27,243 nt of DNA, taken from Polymyxa betae. Lineage: Eukaryota; Endomyxa; Phytomyxea; Plasmodiophorida; Plasmodiophoridae. Below, piece by piece: positions 17,068 through 26,416 of the stretch. Position 1 is the stretch's first letter. Each line of letters opens with the position of its first letter. Under the pieces are notes generated by a model, which worked only from the letters and a program-made list of their open reading frames with translations, had not been told where the DNA came from and made no database searches. Location: NCBI GenBank assembly GCA_003693705.1, contig RBZT01000719.1, positions 1 to 27,243 on the forward strand. The letters are read 5' to 3'. The position numbers and the translations under genes were made by a program.

Positions 17068-17109
17068 TGCAGCACCAGTACAATCAGGATCCCTAAACCC
17101 CATCATCAG

Positions 17110-17990
17110 ATAGTAATGCAAATCGAGCTAGTAAAGATAGACAGTATTCATAAACAATCATTGTTCAAAAGACAAAAGCCTTTAAAAGATAGAACAGAAA
17201 AACGACAGGTCAAGACCGAAAACTCTGCAAGTAGGGATTTACCTATAAAATCACACATGGGTGATTGCAAACATTTAGGCTAGGTCCTGGGCTCAGCAGT
17301 CTCATGCCATCACCGCGCCTTTCGACTAAGGCTGTCGACAGTCACCATGATGGCACGGTGCCATTGAGCCAGAGAACGACAGCCGGGACTCAGCACCGAA
17401 AACGTGACGGCGAAGGCTCGATGGTCTGAAAGACATCGGTGATGCCCGATCTGGACAGCGGTGTCGGCACAGCCACGAGCGAGACCGCGGCAGCGCCACC
17501 CAGGCCAGGACGATGACGCCAACTCCATAGGTAATCTGGAAAACGGGGTCAGTACGACAATCACAAAAAAATGCAAAACCAACTAATAAAGATAGAAAAT
17601 CTTCATAAGCTATCATTGTACAAAATGTAAAAGCCTTCAAATTGATTGAACAGATTAAAAAAGGTAAAGCCGGAAAACTCTGCAAATAGGGACTTACCTC
17701 TAAACAACAACACGTAGGTGACTTGCCAACATTTGGGCCAGGCTCTGGGCTCAGCAGCCTCGTAACATCATGGCGCCTGGCGACAGAAGGCGGTCGCCAG
17801 GCACCATGATGACACTGTGCAATTTAACCAGAGAGCGAGAGCCGAGAATCAGCACCGAAAACGTGACGGCGGGTGACCGAATGTCTGAAAGACCTCGCTG
17901 ATGCCACGATCTGGACAGTGGCGCCAGTACGTCCATGATCAAGACAGCATCGTCCTCCCGATCAGAACGATGGCTTCGGATCCATAGTCA
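17110..17990. repeat. Diverged tandem duplication, period about 455-459 bp, non-coding
   Basis: Two copies, about 17112-17568 and 17568-17990. Matching landmarks: CTCTGCAA at 17223 and 17678 (455 bp apart), GGGCTCAGCAG at 17290 and 17748 (458), TCTGAAAG at 17425 and 17884 (459), and CAGCACCGAAAACGTGACGG in both. Open frames here are short and not conserved between copies, so it is probably not coding. It may be LTR, leader or satellite-like sequence. No element ends were identified. Confidence 0.75.
17766..17811. other. Strong hairpin in the second unit of the 455-bp repeat
   Basis: Arms 17766-17784 and 17793-17811 pair over 19 bases with one mismatch (CATCATGGCGCCTGGCGAC with its inverted partner), loop 8 bases. 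A weaker version is at the same place in the first unit (about 17309-17353). Confidence 0.7.
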
Positions 17991-18429
17991 GGACCGCGGG
18001 TCCAGTGCGACCTCGACCAGGCTGGCACCTCCGACTCCATGACCATCAGACGACAACGGCGCCAAGTTCTTGATTAGATTGGCGCTACCGGCTAACTCGT
18101 TGTTTCGCATCGATGCGATCAGGTAGGTAGAATTGATCGAAATCTAAACGAAGGATCCAGTCACACAACCCGGTTACCACATATCAGATTGGATGCTATA
18201 ATTTTTCAATAAATTCCGTAAATTTATTGATAGCTCTATTGCAAATAAATGCTGGTCTGGATATGCTGAAATTAGCACCCTGATTTCATAAGGAAAACAG
18301 ATTTTCGATGCAGACCCTACATACATTTGACCAACTCCGCCGCAGTTCTAATAAATCTCATGGAAAAAGCAGCCAGGATTCCAAAAGAGAGGTAATGGCT
18401 GGAAACTCGCAGAAATCAGCTGGAAACGC
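17991..18429. other. No gene or element recognised
   Basis: No open frame with recognisable homology. An A/T-rich stretch at 18190-18260 contains several AATAAA-like words. Recognisable gypsy A coding begins at about 18430, so this stretch may be its lost upstream part or unrelated filler. Confidence 0.4.
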
Positions 18430-20920
18430 ATTCTAAGGCACCCTTGCGGAGTTCCGGTGTTCGACCACGACTGAGGTGCACAAAATCGAATTAGTGCCGG
18501 GAGCCAAGCCCGTGTCGATGCCGCCACAACGCCGCCACCCGACCCTTGAGCAACAAGTCTCGGAGATGGCGGAAAAGCTTCTCCGCGCCGACATCATCCG
18601 CCCTTCACTCAGTCATGGGTAGCAGTCATCGTGCTGACCCGAAAGAAAGACCGAACCTACCGACTCAACGTCGATTACAGACGGCTGAACGACCTGACTG
18701 TGGCGGATGTATATCCGATACCACGAATCGACGAGGCGTTGGCGGCTATGCTATGTGCAGGCTTCTTTTCGGTCTTCGACATGGCGTCTGGGTACTGGCA
18801 GGTGGCCATGGCCGAAGAACACAAAGCCAGAACTGCTTTCGTGACGCGTGAAGGCCTATTCGAATGGAAGCGCATGCCCTTCTGACTGAAGCGTGCCCCC
18901 CCCGCCACGTATTGCCACTTAACGGGGAAGGTATTGGCCGGTCTTACATACGCGGATTTCTTAGTGTACATGGATGGCGTCTTGTGTTCTCTAAGACCCT
19001 CGACGAACACATGGGGATGTTTGAGCGAATATTCCAACGATTCCAAGACCACGGTTTGACAGTAAACTCGCGGAAAAGATAACTGCGGCAAAGAAAAGTG
19101 ACATTTATTGGTCATCAAATCAGCGCAGGGGGCGTGCGTTCCATCTGACAACTAGGTGCGGCTGTCGCATACTCCCCGACCCCCAAAGACAAAGCAGCGC
19201 TGCGTAATTAACTTGTGCTAGCCTGATACTATATATTCCCACTTCATACAATGATTCGCGGAAATCACAGCGGCATTGACCGACCTGACAGCAAAATCGT
19301 CGGAATGGCGTTGGGACGAGGAGCATCAGGAGGCCTTCGAAAACGTCAGGAAGCTGTTGACTAACCGCCCGGTATTGCTTCACCCTGACTTCACTCGGCC
19401 TTTCGAGGTACAGACCGATTACTCCAGTCGAACGTTCGGAGCGGCTCTGAGCCAACGAGACGACAATGACAACGAATATCCAGTGGCGTGTCCCGTAAAT
19501 GCAGAGGGATGAAGTCGTACTCTGCTCGACGCGGCGACGCGGTGGCCATCCGGCACGCTTCGAAGAGGAGATGCTTCCTGGAGGGCCAGCAATTTGTCCT
19601 CGAGACAAATCTTAGGCCGCTAGAATTCTTCCGGATTGAGACAGACTATGCACAATTATGCCGGATCTGGGAAGCAATGGAGGCGTTCGATTACGTGATC
19701 CGCTACAAAAAAGGAAAAACAAATCAGAACGCGGATGCTCTGAGCAGAATGGAGGAGTATAAACACGATGCCTGACAGCCAGTCCGTGAAGACAAACTGA
19801 CGGAGACCTCGGACTCCGGCAGCAGCAGCGATTCGGTTCCAGACGTGAGCGCAGTATTCAGAAGTAACATCGGGCTGGGACCTGATGATGAGAAGTTAGC
19901 AGCGGACCTACGGCATCGGCAGCAAAAAGATCCGACATGGAGACCGGCAATAGCTGCAATAGAAGCTGGATTGGAGCCTGATCTCAGAGGCCCCAAGGCG
20001 ATCCGGCTGGATGCGAATGGAGAGCTGATGAAGCAGGCCAGGGACCGGCGACCGGATGACGAATCTCGGTACCAGATTTGCATTTCAGAATTTTCCAGAG
20101 CGCAGCGTTCTACGGAGACTGCGACGACCTGATGGGCGCCCACTTCGGCGTGCCACCGACACTGGAGCGCCTGCAAATTAACAGCTACTGGCAGGCAAAT
20201 GGCTGACGCCGTCAGACGACAAGTCCAAAATTACATCCCCAGCCAACAAGATAAGCTCAGCTTCCCGAGAAGACAGGCCTTGATGACATAGTTCAGCAAG
20301 GAAGAGGCATCTGAGCCAGGGCGACCGTACACATAGACCACGTGACCAAGCTGCCGAGGACCTCACGCGGCAATCAACACACTTTAACTGCAACGTATCG
20401 GGTAACCCATGGGATAATCTTCATTCCTGTCAAGAGCCTCGGCAATGGAGTCAGACGAGGCGTTAATTCAGAACGTGTTCTTAACCCACGGATTTCCCCG
20501 GAAGTTAGTGGCCGAGCGCAGCACATCGTGGCGTAACCAGCTATGGCACTCAGCGAAGTGTTCGGATTACTCATGGCGATGACGGTGGCGTACCGAGCGC
20601 AGGTAAACGGCATGGCGGGGCGCAGGCACCGATACCTGAACTAGTTCCTGCGGACGAGGCGGACGACGATAAGCCTCGTTGGAATCGTCTTCTCGGATTC
20701 TTAACCTTTTCCAGTATCGCGTAGTCGACGATGATCGCAGCAGCTTCGAATCCTACCACGCCAGCGACATCGAATCGGCCGACGATGATAGCGAAGATGA
20801 TGGCGGCGGGGCCACCTAGCCGGCGGCGTTCAACCAGAGCGGCGATGGTGCGAATCGGAAGTCCACACGAAGGGTGCGATTTGTGGACTGGGGGGATGTG
20901 TATACATGGTGATTTAAAAG
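18430..20920 (+). pseudogene. Ty3/gypsy pol 'gypsy A' (RT, RNase H, integrase), heavily decayed
   Basis: RT: KIELVPGAKPVSMPPQR, LNVDYRRLNDLTVADVYPIP (about 18664), FFSVFDMASGYWQVAM, and DFLVYMDGVL (about 18954) where the catalytic second Asp of YxDD is Gly. RNase H: TDYSSRTFGAALSQ (about 19420) and KKGKTNQNADALSRM (about 19708). Integrase: zinc domain LMGAHFGVPPTLERL (about 20130), core DHVTKLPRTSRGNQH (about 20338) and AYRAQVNGM (about 20590; the Glu is lost by a shift). An acidic C-terminal tail ends near 20920. Many shifts and stops. The sequence is a different family from gypsy B and D. No gag or protease is found upstream. Confidence 0.82.
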
Positions 20921-21137
20921 GGCGTCATTCCCACTCTTGCGATGAAGATAGCGAAATCAACTTGTCTTTTGTCATTAATAGAAGCGATTAAAATTCCTAC
21001 TCATCGCTTCTGCCTTCAATTCTTGCATTCTTCAGGGCTTTCCTAAAGAATTTCACCCCATGCGTGTTGAACTCCAACCTGCTACCCTGGTCGTGGAGCC
21101 TGGCGCGACTCATGGCCACACACACCAGACAGCGCAA
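20884..21137 (+). repeat. Polypurine tract and LTR-like sequence after gypsy A
   Basis: The purine-rich run GGACTGGGGGGA (20885-20896) is followed by TGTATACATGG at 20899, as expected for a PPT and LTR start. A TATA-like TTTAAAAGGGCG occurs at 20913-20924. The far end cannot be set because CACTA interrupts at 21138; the sequence resumes at 24692 and leads into gypsy B gag. It may be the 3' LTR of gypsy A, the 5' LTR of gypsy B, or both in part. Confidence 0.4.
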
Positions 21138-21475
21138 CACTACATAACGCCCACAGGGACACAGTGATGCCAACAGTGCCAACAGCTTGCATGGTAAGTC
21201 CGTGGCGGAGTTTATTGCTTAAATGACTGTGACCTCTTCTATGATTCATATAAAATGGCAATCGAGCCCAAAATACATTCATCATCAATTTACTCTCTTC
21301 CTGCAACGTATTCCTTGCTATCATCTAATCTTTTTATTAAGAGCCGGGTCCTTCAGCCCTGCTGTCCAACAAGGCGAACCCTCGCTTACACTTATGTAAA
21401 TATATTTTGGACTGAAAATTTGAAGTTAAAAACAAAACAAAATGGAGATGGGAGTAGTAATTTAGCCTCTTACGG

Positions 21476-21649
21476 AGTATATATGAATTGAATATAGCAA
21501 GAAAACATTTTACTATGAATTTTGGACCGCAGCATCCAATTGCTGACGGAATTTTATTGATAGTTTTAGAATTAGATGGGGAAAAATTGTTCGAAGATAA
21601 CAACGCTCAGTGCCTGTCTTTCACCTTCAGGCGGGTCGAAATTACATAA
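21476..21649 (+). pseudogene. nad7: nad7/NDUFS2 (complex I 49-kDa subunit) fragment
   Basis: An open stretch reads [13 protein letters not shown] followed by [15 protein letters not shown] (about 21503-21582). This is the highly conserved N-terminal block of the mitochondrial complex I subunit NAD7/NDUFS2, normally continuing AAHGVLRLVLELxGE. Codons here are A/T-rich (TTA, TTG, ATA, GTT), unlike the GC-balanced gypsy B gag, which suggests a mitochondrial origin, but a nuclear NDUFS2 exon cannot be excluded. Homology fades after 21590 and a stop follows at 21647-21649. Upstream DNA (21380-21475) is also A/T-rich and may be part of the insert. Confidence 0.7.
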
Positions 21650-21899
21650 GGCTCAGATACAAAAGATCATACCAATCTGTAAATAATCGGCTGTCAGTAC
21701 AACTCGAAAACTTTCTATATCATTTGATGAATCGTCGCCATCACCATCGCCGGTATCGCCAAATGTCCAGAGCCTGGTTGAGCTCAGAGAGAATCGAGTG
21801 TGGACTGTGGTATTCATACCTGCAAGGCAAGACGGCATGAGATGTGATTAAACATCATTTTTGTGAATGAGTTACCTGAAACAAGATACTGCCACTTGC

Positions 21900-24558
21900 T
21901 CTGTGTAGTTTCTTATCCTGTTGACGGATTGTCCCCGGGTTGCATGGTTCATAAACTGGCCGTTCTCATGAACCTTTCCGACCAGAAATTCCAAGACGTT
22001 CCTGTCAATGGGCCAAGATCTTCCAGTATGTGCGACACTAGATGTAAGGAGAAATGGACTGGAAGGGTTAAGAGCCTGTTCCAAGTGAAAAAATGCGATA
22101 AAAAATGCGGAAATTAAAAAAAATGCGGTCCAGGTATGACATCCGAAAAATGCTGAAAATGACTGTATTTAAATGAGGTAATTAATGAGATCGTGAGTTC
22201 TGCGAATTGCGTGGCGCCATAGGGATTGTTATAATATCACATTTAATTGAAAATCAGGTTGCGGAGCTCATTTTCAATAAATGTGATGCTAAAAATAGAG
22301 CGCAAATCTGATTGGCGGGTTGCTCATTTATTTTCCGCATTTTTCCACTTGGAGCAGGCTCTAACAGCATGCTTGGAATTTGCTCTAGAGGCAGAAATTA
22401 GAGACGAATATTCGCGTGGAGAGATATTTACCTCTTCCAACTTTGCGCATCTTGGGGAGCTGCGACCGCTTGATGATCAAGCAAAAACATTCTGATAACC
22501 TGTCAAAGAATTGATAAAGAGACGCTTAGAATTGTGCTGCCACAGTTTCTGTTGCAAAATGTCCCTTGGTCAAGAATTTGAGTAAATCGTGTAGCATCAT
22601 ATGCCATTGTGCATTTGTAACCAGAGCTTTCGACGAAATGTAAGAGTGGAATAACTCTGGCGACTCTGAATAATGGATAAGCTCTGAAGCAGAATTCGAT
22701 GCAGGCGAACTTACTCTCAGGAATCCTTAGACACTGCAACCGTCTTGAGATTTCCGCACGACTGCCTTTTTTGAGCGCCAAAGGCATTGGTGCTAAATCG
22801 TCCCACACTTGTGGCTGCCGGTTCAACCTCTGTTCTGCATCTCGAGCGCCATTTCAAATACCAGTCCAGAACCTCCAGCCTCACAATCCAGGGCATCTAT
22901 GAGCGTTCTCGCCCTATTCTGACAATGCAAAATTACATGATTATCAATGCTTACAAGCAATCAGAGCGAATGTACGCCCCGATGATGCATAAAATCAGTC
23001 TTAAAATGGCGACTGGCATCCCATCCACTTTCCAAATGTTTTGATAGAGCATCAAGTCCATAATATCCCGTTCGCTTATATGGATGATTCGGGTCTTTTG
23101 TGATGTCATAAGGTTTGTAATTTGCAAGGTCGACGTCGGGATTGGCCGTAAAATCCTGCATCCTCTGTTCTTGCTTTTTTGCCTCACAGCTTTCAGCTTC
23201 GACTCCTGTTATCTCTTATAGTATATACAACAACGTATCACAGTAATACCTGAGATGTGAATATCTCTTTTGCTAAAGACCGTCGGGGCTTTAGACTTTG
23301 AATCAAATCCCATTATGTTGGGTAAGCTGATCGACTTGCGTAGAGGATGGTGTGTGGGCAGAAATCTATAAGAACCGAGTCGGCAAGTACGCCGGAAAAA
23401 TCTGACACCTTCCATCTTGCAAATACATGCACAAATCTTGCTAGAGGATCCGGCTTTTCTTACAGCTTTGGCCCAAGCTGGAAGGTCTGCCATGATAAAC
23501 ATGAGCTTCAACTTTATCTGAGCACAAATCATATTTCATCAAAAGGGATGGTTTCGTGAATACCTTTATCAACCTCCTACGTGATGAATCGTATACGAGC
23601 AATCCCTGACGATTCACGAAGTTCAGTTCGTAAGCAATCGACTGAAAGAACGCTTGGCTGGAAAAATATGAGCAGGAAGTCATTAAAACAGATGAAGGTT
23701 TGCATCTTGATGTCGGAGGCAGCGTCAAGTAGGAAAACAAATGTGGCCTTACTGATATCGCTGACGAATTATGAATTCTAGCTCCATCATAGCTGTGAGA
23801 CAGAGCGATTATGATGGGCACAATATCTAAAAGATGAATTACATGTTTTGAAATGGAACGAATGCTGAGTACTTGGAGAAGATTCGTTCATGTTGTCGAT
23901 TTCAGCCAAATGGAATGGCAGATAAGTATCTTAGAAGAGGTTTCCGTGCATCCAATCAGTCATTACCTCTTCTTTGTTTCCGCTTTCAACAAATTTTTTG
24001 ACGTTATGGCATACGTTTCTATACCCTTCCCAAAACAAGTTCGCAATTGCAGGAAAAGCAATCCTCATCTAAAGGTATATGAGCATGCAGCTTAACCCTA
24101 GTAAACATTACTTGAATATCGTACGAAGGTGGCCAGTATAAGAATTTGGAGTTGGCTCTTGTACTTAAGCAATGAGGACATTTGTCAGCTTTCTCCAGAT
24201 CGAGAACATAAACGCAATGGCCTTGAGGACAAGACTCCAATTTCATTGGTTCAAGAGCCAGAAAAATGTCCGTTAACACAGAGCGTTTAGCTTCTTTCCA
24301 AGTGGAGGGAAACTTGTGATATAGCGGCACAGGTTCTCCAGTAGAAGTATCAGGCTTGGTAGACACCTCCTGATGAAATAAGTTAACAAATTCGTCAAAT
24401 CCTTTGCTCTTAACGCTTGTTCGTAATCGTAAGTCGGCAAATTGCATTAGCTTGATCTTTATCTTATCCAAATGTTCCATGCTGTTGATCTCTAATTCAG
24501 CGAGTTGGTTGATGTGGATGTGTGGTAGCGCTTGCAGCATCGCTCTTGTGCTGTTCAT
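21900..24558 (-). pseudogene. CACTA transposase, TNP2/Transposase_21 type, decayed
   Basis: Read on minus: a 179-codon N-terminal open stretch with a zinc-ribbon-like CPQGHCVYVLDLEKADKCPHC (about 24226-24164) and FLYWPPSYDIQVMF. Next: WEGYRNVCHNVKKFVESG and EEVMTDWMHG (about 24030-23940), IMADLPAWAKA (about 23490) and THHPLRK. Then YYGLDALSKHLE and GWDASRHFKTDFMHH (about 22990), the 'D.MH' block of TNP2. The C-terminal part shows NAQWHMMLHDLLKF, and beyond the MITE HLVSHILEDLGP then SERFM (about 21960). Frameshifts and stops are frequent; some gaps could be introns. Order and motifs fit Transposase_21. Confidence 0.7.
22072..22361. mobile_element. Tourist-like MITE (290 bp) in the CACTA transposase
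   Basis: Terminal inverted repeats of 26 bp start GAGCCTGYTCCAAGTG with two mismatches, and TAA flanks both ends (22069-22071, 22362-22364). Removing it rejoins TNP2 coding sequence. No open frame. The centre has an inverted pair (22236-22254 with 22270-22287). Size, A/T content and TAA duplication fit PIF/Harbinger-derived Tourist MITEs. Its ends differ from those of Harbinger 1 and 2, so another family mobilised it. Confidence 0.88.
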
Positions 24559-24828
24559 TATCTTGGCAATGACGCGATCAAATTTGAATTCAAGATCTTC
24601 TAGGGGATCGAAATGTCGTTCACTCGATTGAAAGAACAGGTCATTCGGTGCTGTTGAATGTTGAGAGCTACCATCTTGTTACGTAGTGCAACGTTCACGG
24701 ACTTATTGACCCAACATAAACACGTCTTCAACGGCCAGATCGCCAGATCTGTTTCGTGATTGTACCAATCACGTCCCTAGTCACTTGTCTTTTCGTCGTC
24801 AGCTCCTGCTAACCCTGTTCCCCTGCCC

Positions 24829-25890
24829 ATGTCCCAGGAAGTACCTCCTGACCCAGCCCTAGCCCCGCTGCCAGATGGCGACTTTCCAGCGTTCCCCACT
24901 GATTTGCGACAGATTCTCCTGCAGCAACAGCAATTGATGGAACACATTGTAACGCGATCGACGGCACCCGCTACTGACACTTTGTCACGCGAAGCCAAAG
25001 CCCGTCTACCCGACCCGTTCGACGGCAAAGCCGAGTCCGTTCGAGGATTTATTAACCAGGTTATGATGGTGATTCAGCAACAGCCGATTACATATGCATC
25101 TGATCAGTCAAGAGTATTGTTAGTCGGCAGTCTGCTGACAGGAGCTGCACGTGAATGGTTTAATCCCTACTTTGAGGCTCAGGACCCACAGGTTGTGTTC
25201 AACTTCGCGAACTTCGTTACACTGTTTCGCGCTCGATTCGATGACCCAAACCGGGCGGCAAATGCGGCCGATCAGTTAGATCGCGTCAGTCAAGGAAGCC
25301 GAAGCGTTATGGATTACGCTTGCCAGTTCCAGCATCTGGTTGCTGACGCGGGCTACAATGATGTCGCCGCGCGCCATTCATTCTTAAGAGGCCTAAGACC
25401 AGAGATCCAGAACCTTCTATTAACGGTACCGGTGGCAGCGACGTTGGCGCAACTCATTTCGGATGCGCTGCGCATCGACCAACGCCTCCAGCAGCATCGA
25501 CTGAACCAAGCACCGAGACAACCAGCGCTATTTACTCAAATACAAGGAACACGATTTCAGCCGCACCCACGCTTCGTGAATTATCCGAGCCGTCCACCTG
25601 TCACCTCAACTATCCGACCTCGGATCGCACCAGTGCCTCAACAGCCGGTGCCTATGCAGCTTGACGCTGCGACGGTGGAACCTGGGAGCCCGTTTGAAGA
25701 GACAATCCCCAATGTGAATGTGAACGCGGTGCTTACAGGGCAGCCGCGTCCGCCACTAACACCTGAAGAGAAGCATCGTCGTCGTGTCAACAATTTGTCT
25801 CTCTATTGCGGACAACCAGGTCATATTGCAGCTGCTCACAACTTTCATCGTCGTCAGGTTCCGGGAAATCCCGAGGGGCATCGCCAGTAA
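24829..25890 (+). CDS. gypsy B gag (Retrotrans_gag), zinc knuckle damaged
   Basis: The 353-codon open frame starts at ATG 24829 (MSQEVPPDPALAP). A glutamine-rich helix (ILLQQQQLMEHI) precedes the capsid domain: LPDPFDGKAESVRGFINQV, VGSLLTGAAREWFNPYF, FVTLFRARFDDPNRA, SVMDYACQFQHLVADAGY and FLRGLRPEIQNLLL, the standard Retrotrans_gag order (residues about 65-220). A proline-rich linker leads to a knuckle at 25797-25845, SLYCGQPGHIAAAHNF: the first Cys is Ser and the last is missing. The frame ends at 25890, and the overlapping frame from 25806 carries on into the protease, so a programmed or mutational shift separates them. It would form the RNA-packaging particle. Confidence 0.85.
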   Translation: MSQEVPPDPALAPLPDGDFPAFPTDLRQILLQQQQLMEHIVTRSTAPATDTLSREAKARLPDPFDGKAESVRGFINQVMMVIQQQPITYASDQSRVLLVGSLLTGAAREWFNPYFEAQDPQVVFNFANFVTLFRARFDDPNRAANAADQLDRVSQGSRSVMDYACQFQHLVADAGYNDVAARHSFLRGLRPEIQNLLLTVPVAATLAQLISDALRIDQRLQQHRLNQAPRQPALFTQIQGTRFQPHPRFVNYPSRPPVTSTIRPRIAPVPQQPVPMQLDAATVEPGSPFEETIPNVNVNAVLTGQPRPPLTPEEKHRRRVNNLSLYCGQPGHIAAAHNFHRRQVPGNPEGHRQ

Positions 25891-26339
25891 GGCGGTTGAC
25901 GGTGCCCACTATCGAATACTCTTGCTTATCGAATACAAGAGAATCTTCGTTTAAGAATCCGCCTAATCTGCTGATCTCAGCAACCGTTATCAGTAATGAT
26001 ACCCCTGCGAAGATGATGACTCCGCCATGTCGAATCAATTGGCCGACGTTGGTTGCACAGACCCATGTACATGCTTTCATCGATTGCGGCGCTTCAGCAC
26101 TGTTTATGGATCGTAGCTTCGCCGACCAGTACAGCGTATGGTCTCGACCGCTACAACAGCCTATTACCGTGACTGTCATTAACGGGAAACAATTCTCGAT
26201 AACCGATGAGACAATCGAGCTTGAGCTGCAGGTTTCCGATGTGTCGTTCAAGTCAAGCTTCTATTTGATCGACCATCCCAAGTACCCCATTGTTCTTGGG
26301 ATGACATCCTTACAACAGCTTAACCCGTTCATTGATTAG
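25891..26339 (+). pseudogene. gypsy B aspartic protease region
   Basis: The active-site loop reads HAFIDCGASALFMD (about 26073-26112). The usual D-[ST]-G-A is D-C-G-A, so this protease is probably impaired. It continues ITVTVINGKQFSI, LQVSDVSFKSSFYLID and YPIVLGMTSLQQLNP, the flap and ILG-type C-terminal pattern. It is in the frame opened at 25806, shifted relative to gag, and ends at TAG 26337-26339. Processing of gag-pol is its normal job. Confidence 0.8.
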
Positions 26340-26416
26340 AAGAAGCAACAGTTGTCGAGGAGAGCGGAGAGAGCCTTGACCGAACGCCGCATTCAATCAC
26401 CAACCATAACAACCTT

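Larger units (their letters stand above)
21138..24688. mobile_element. CACTA (EnSpm) DNA transposon, 3551 bp, with nested MITE
   Basis: The left end CACTACATAAC (21138) and the right end, read on minus, CACTACGTAAC (24688) form an 11-bp inverted repeat with one mismatch. CAA flanks both sides (21135-21137, 24689-24691). CACTA ends with a 3-bp duplication define this superfamily, and the minus-strand TNP2-type gene inside agrees. The left 700 bp holds no transposase sequence but a complex I gene fragment. The flanks fit LTR/leader sequence of the surrounding gypsy elements. Confidence 0.83.

Noticed and set aside
17326-17942. Several minus-strand open frames of 60-120 codons
   Set aside because: They are not conserved between the two copies of the 455-bp repeat, so coding is unlikely.
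21337-21603. Minus-strand 88-codon open frame
   Set aside because: It is antisense to the nad7/NDUFS2-like fragment and has no known motif.
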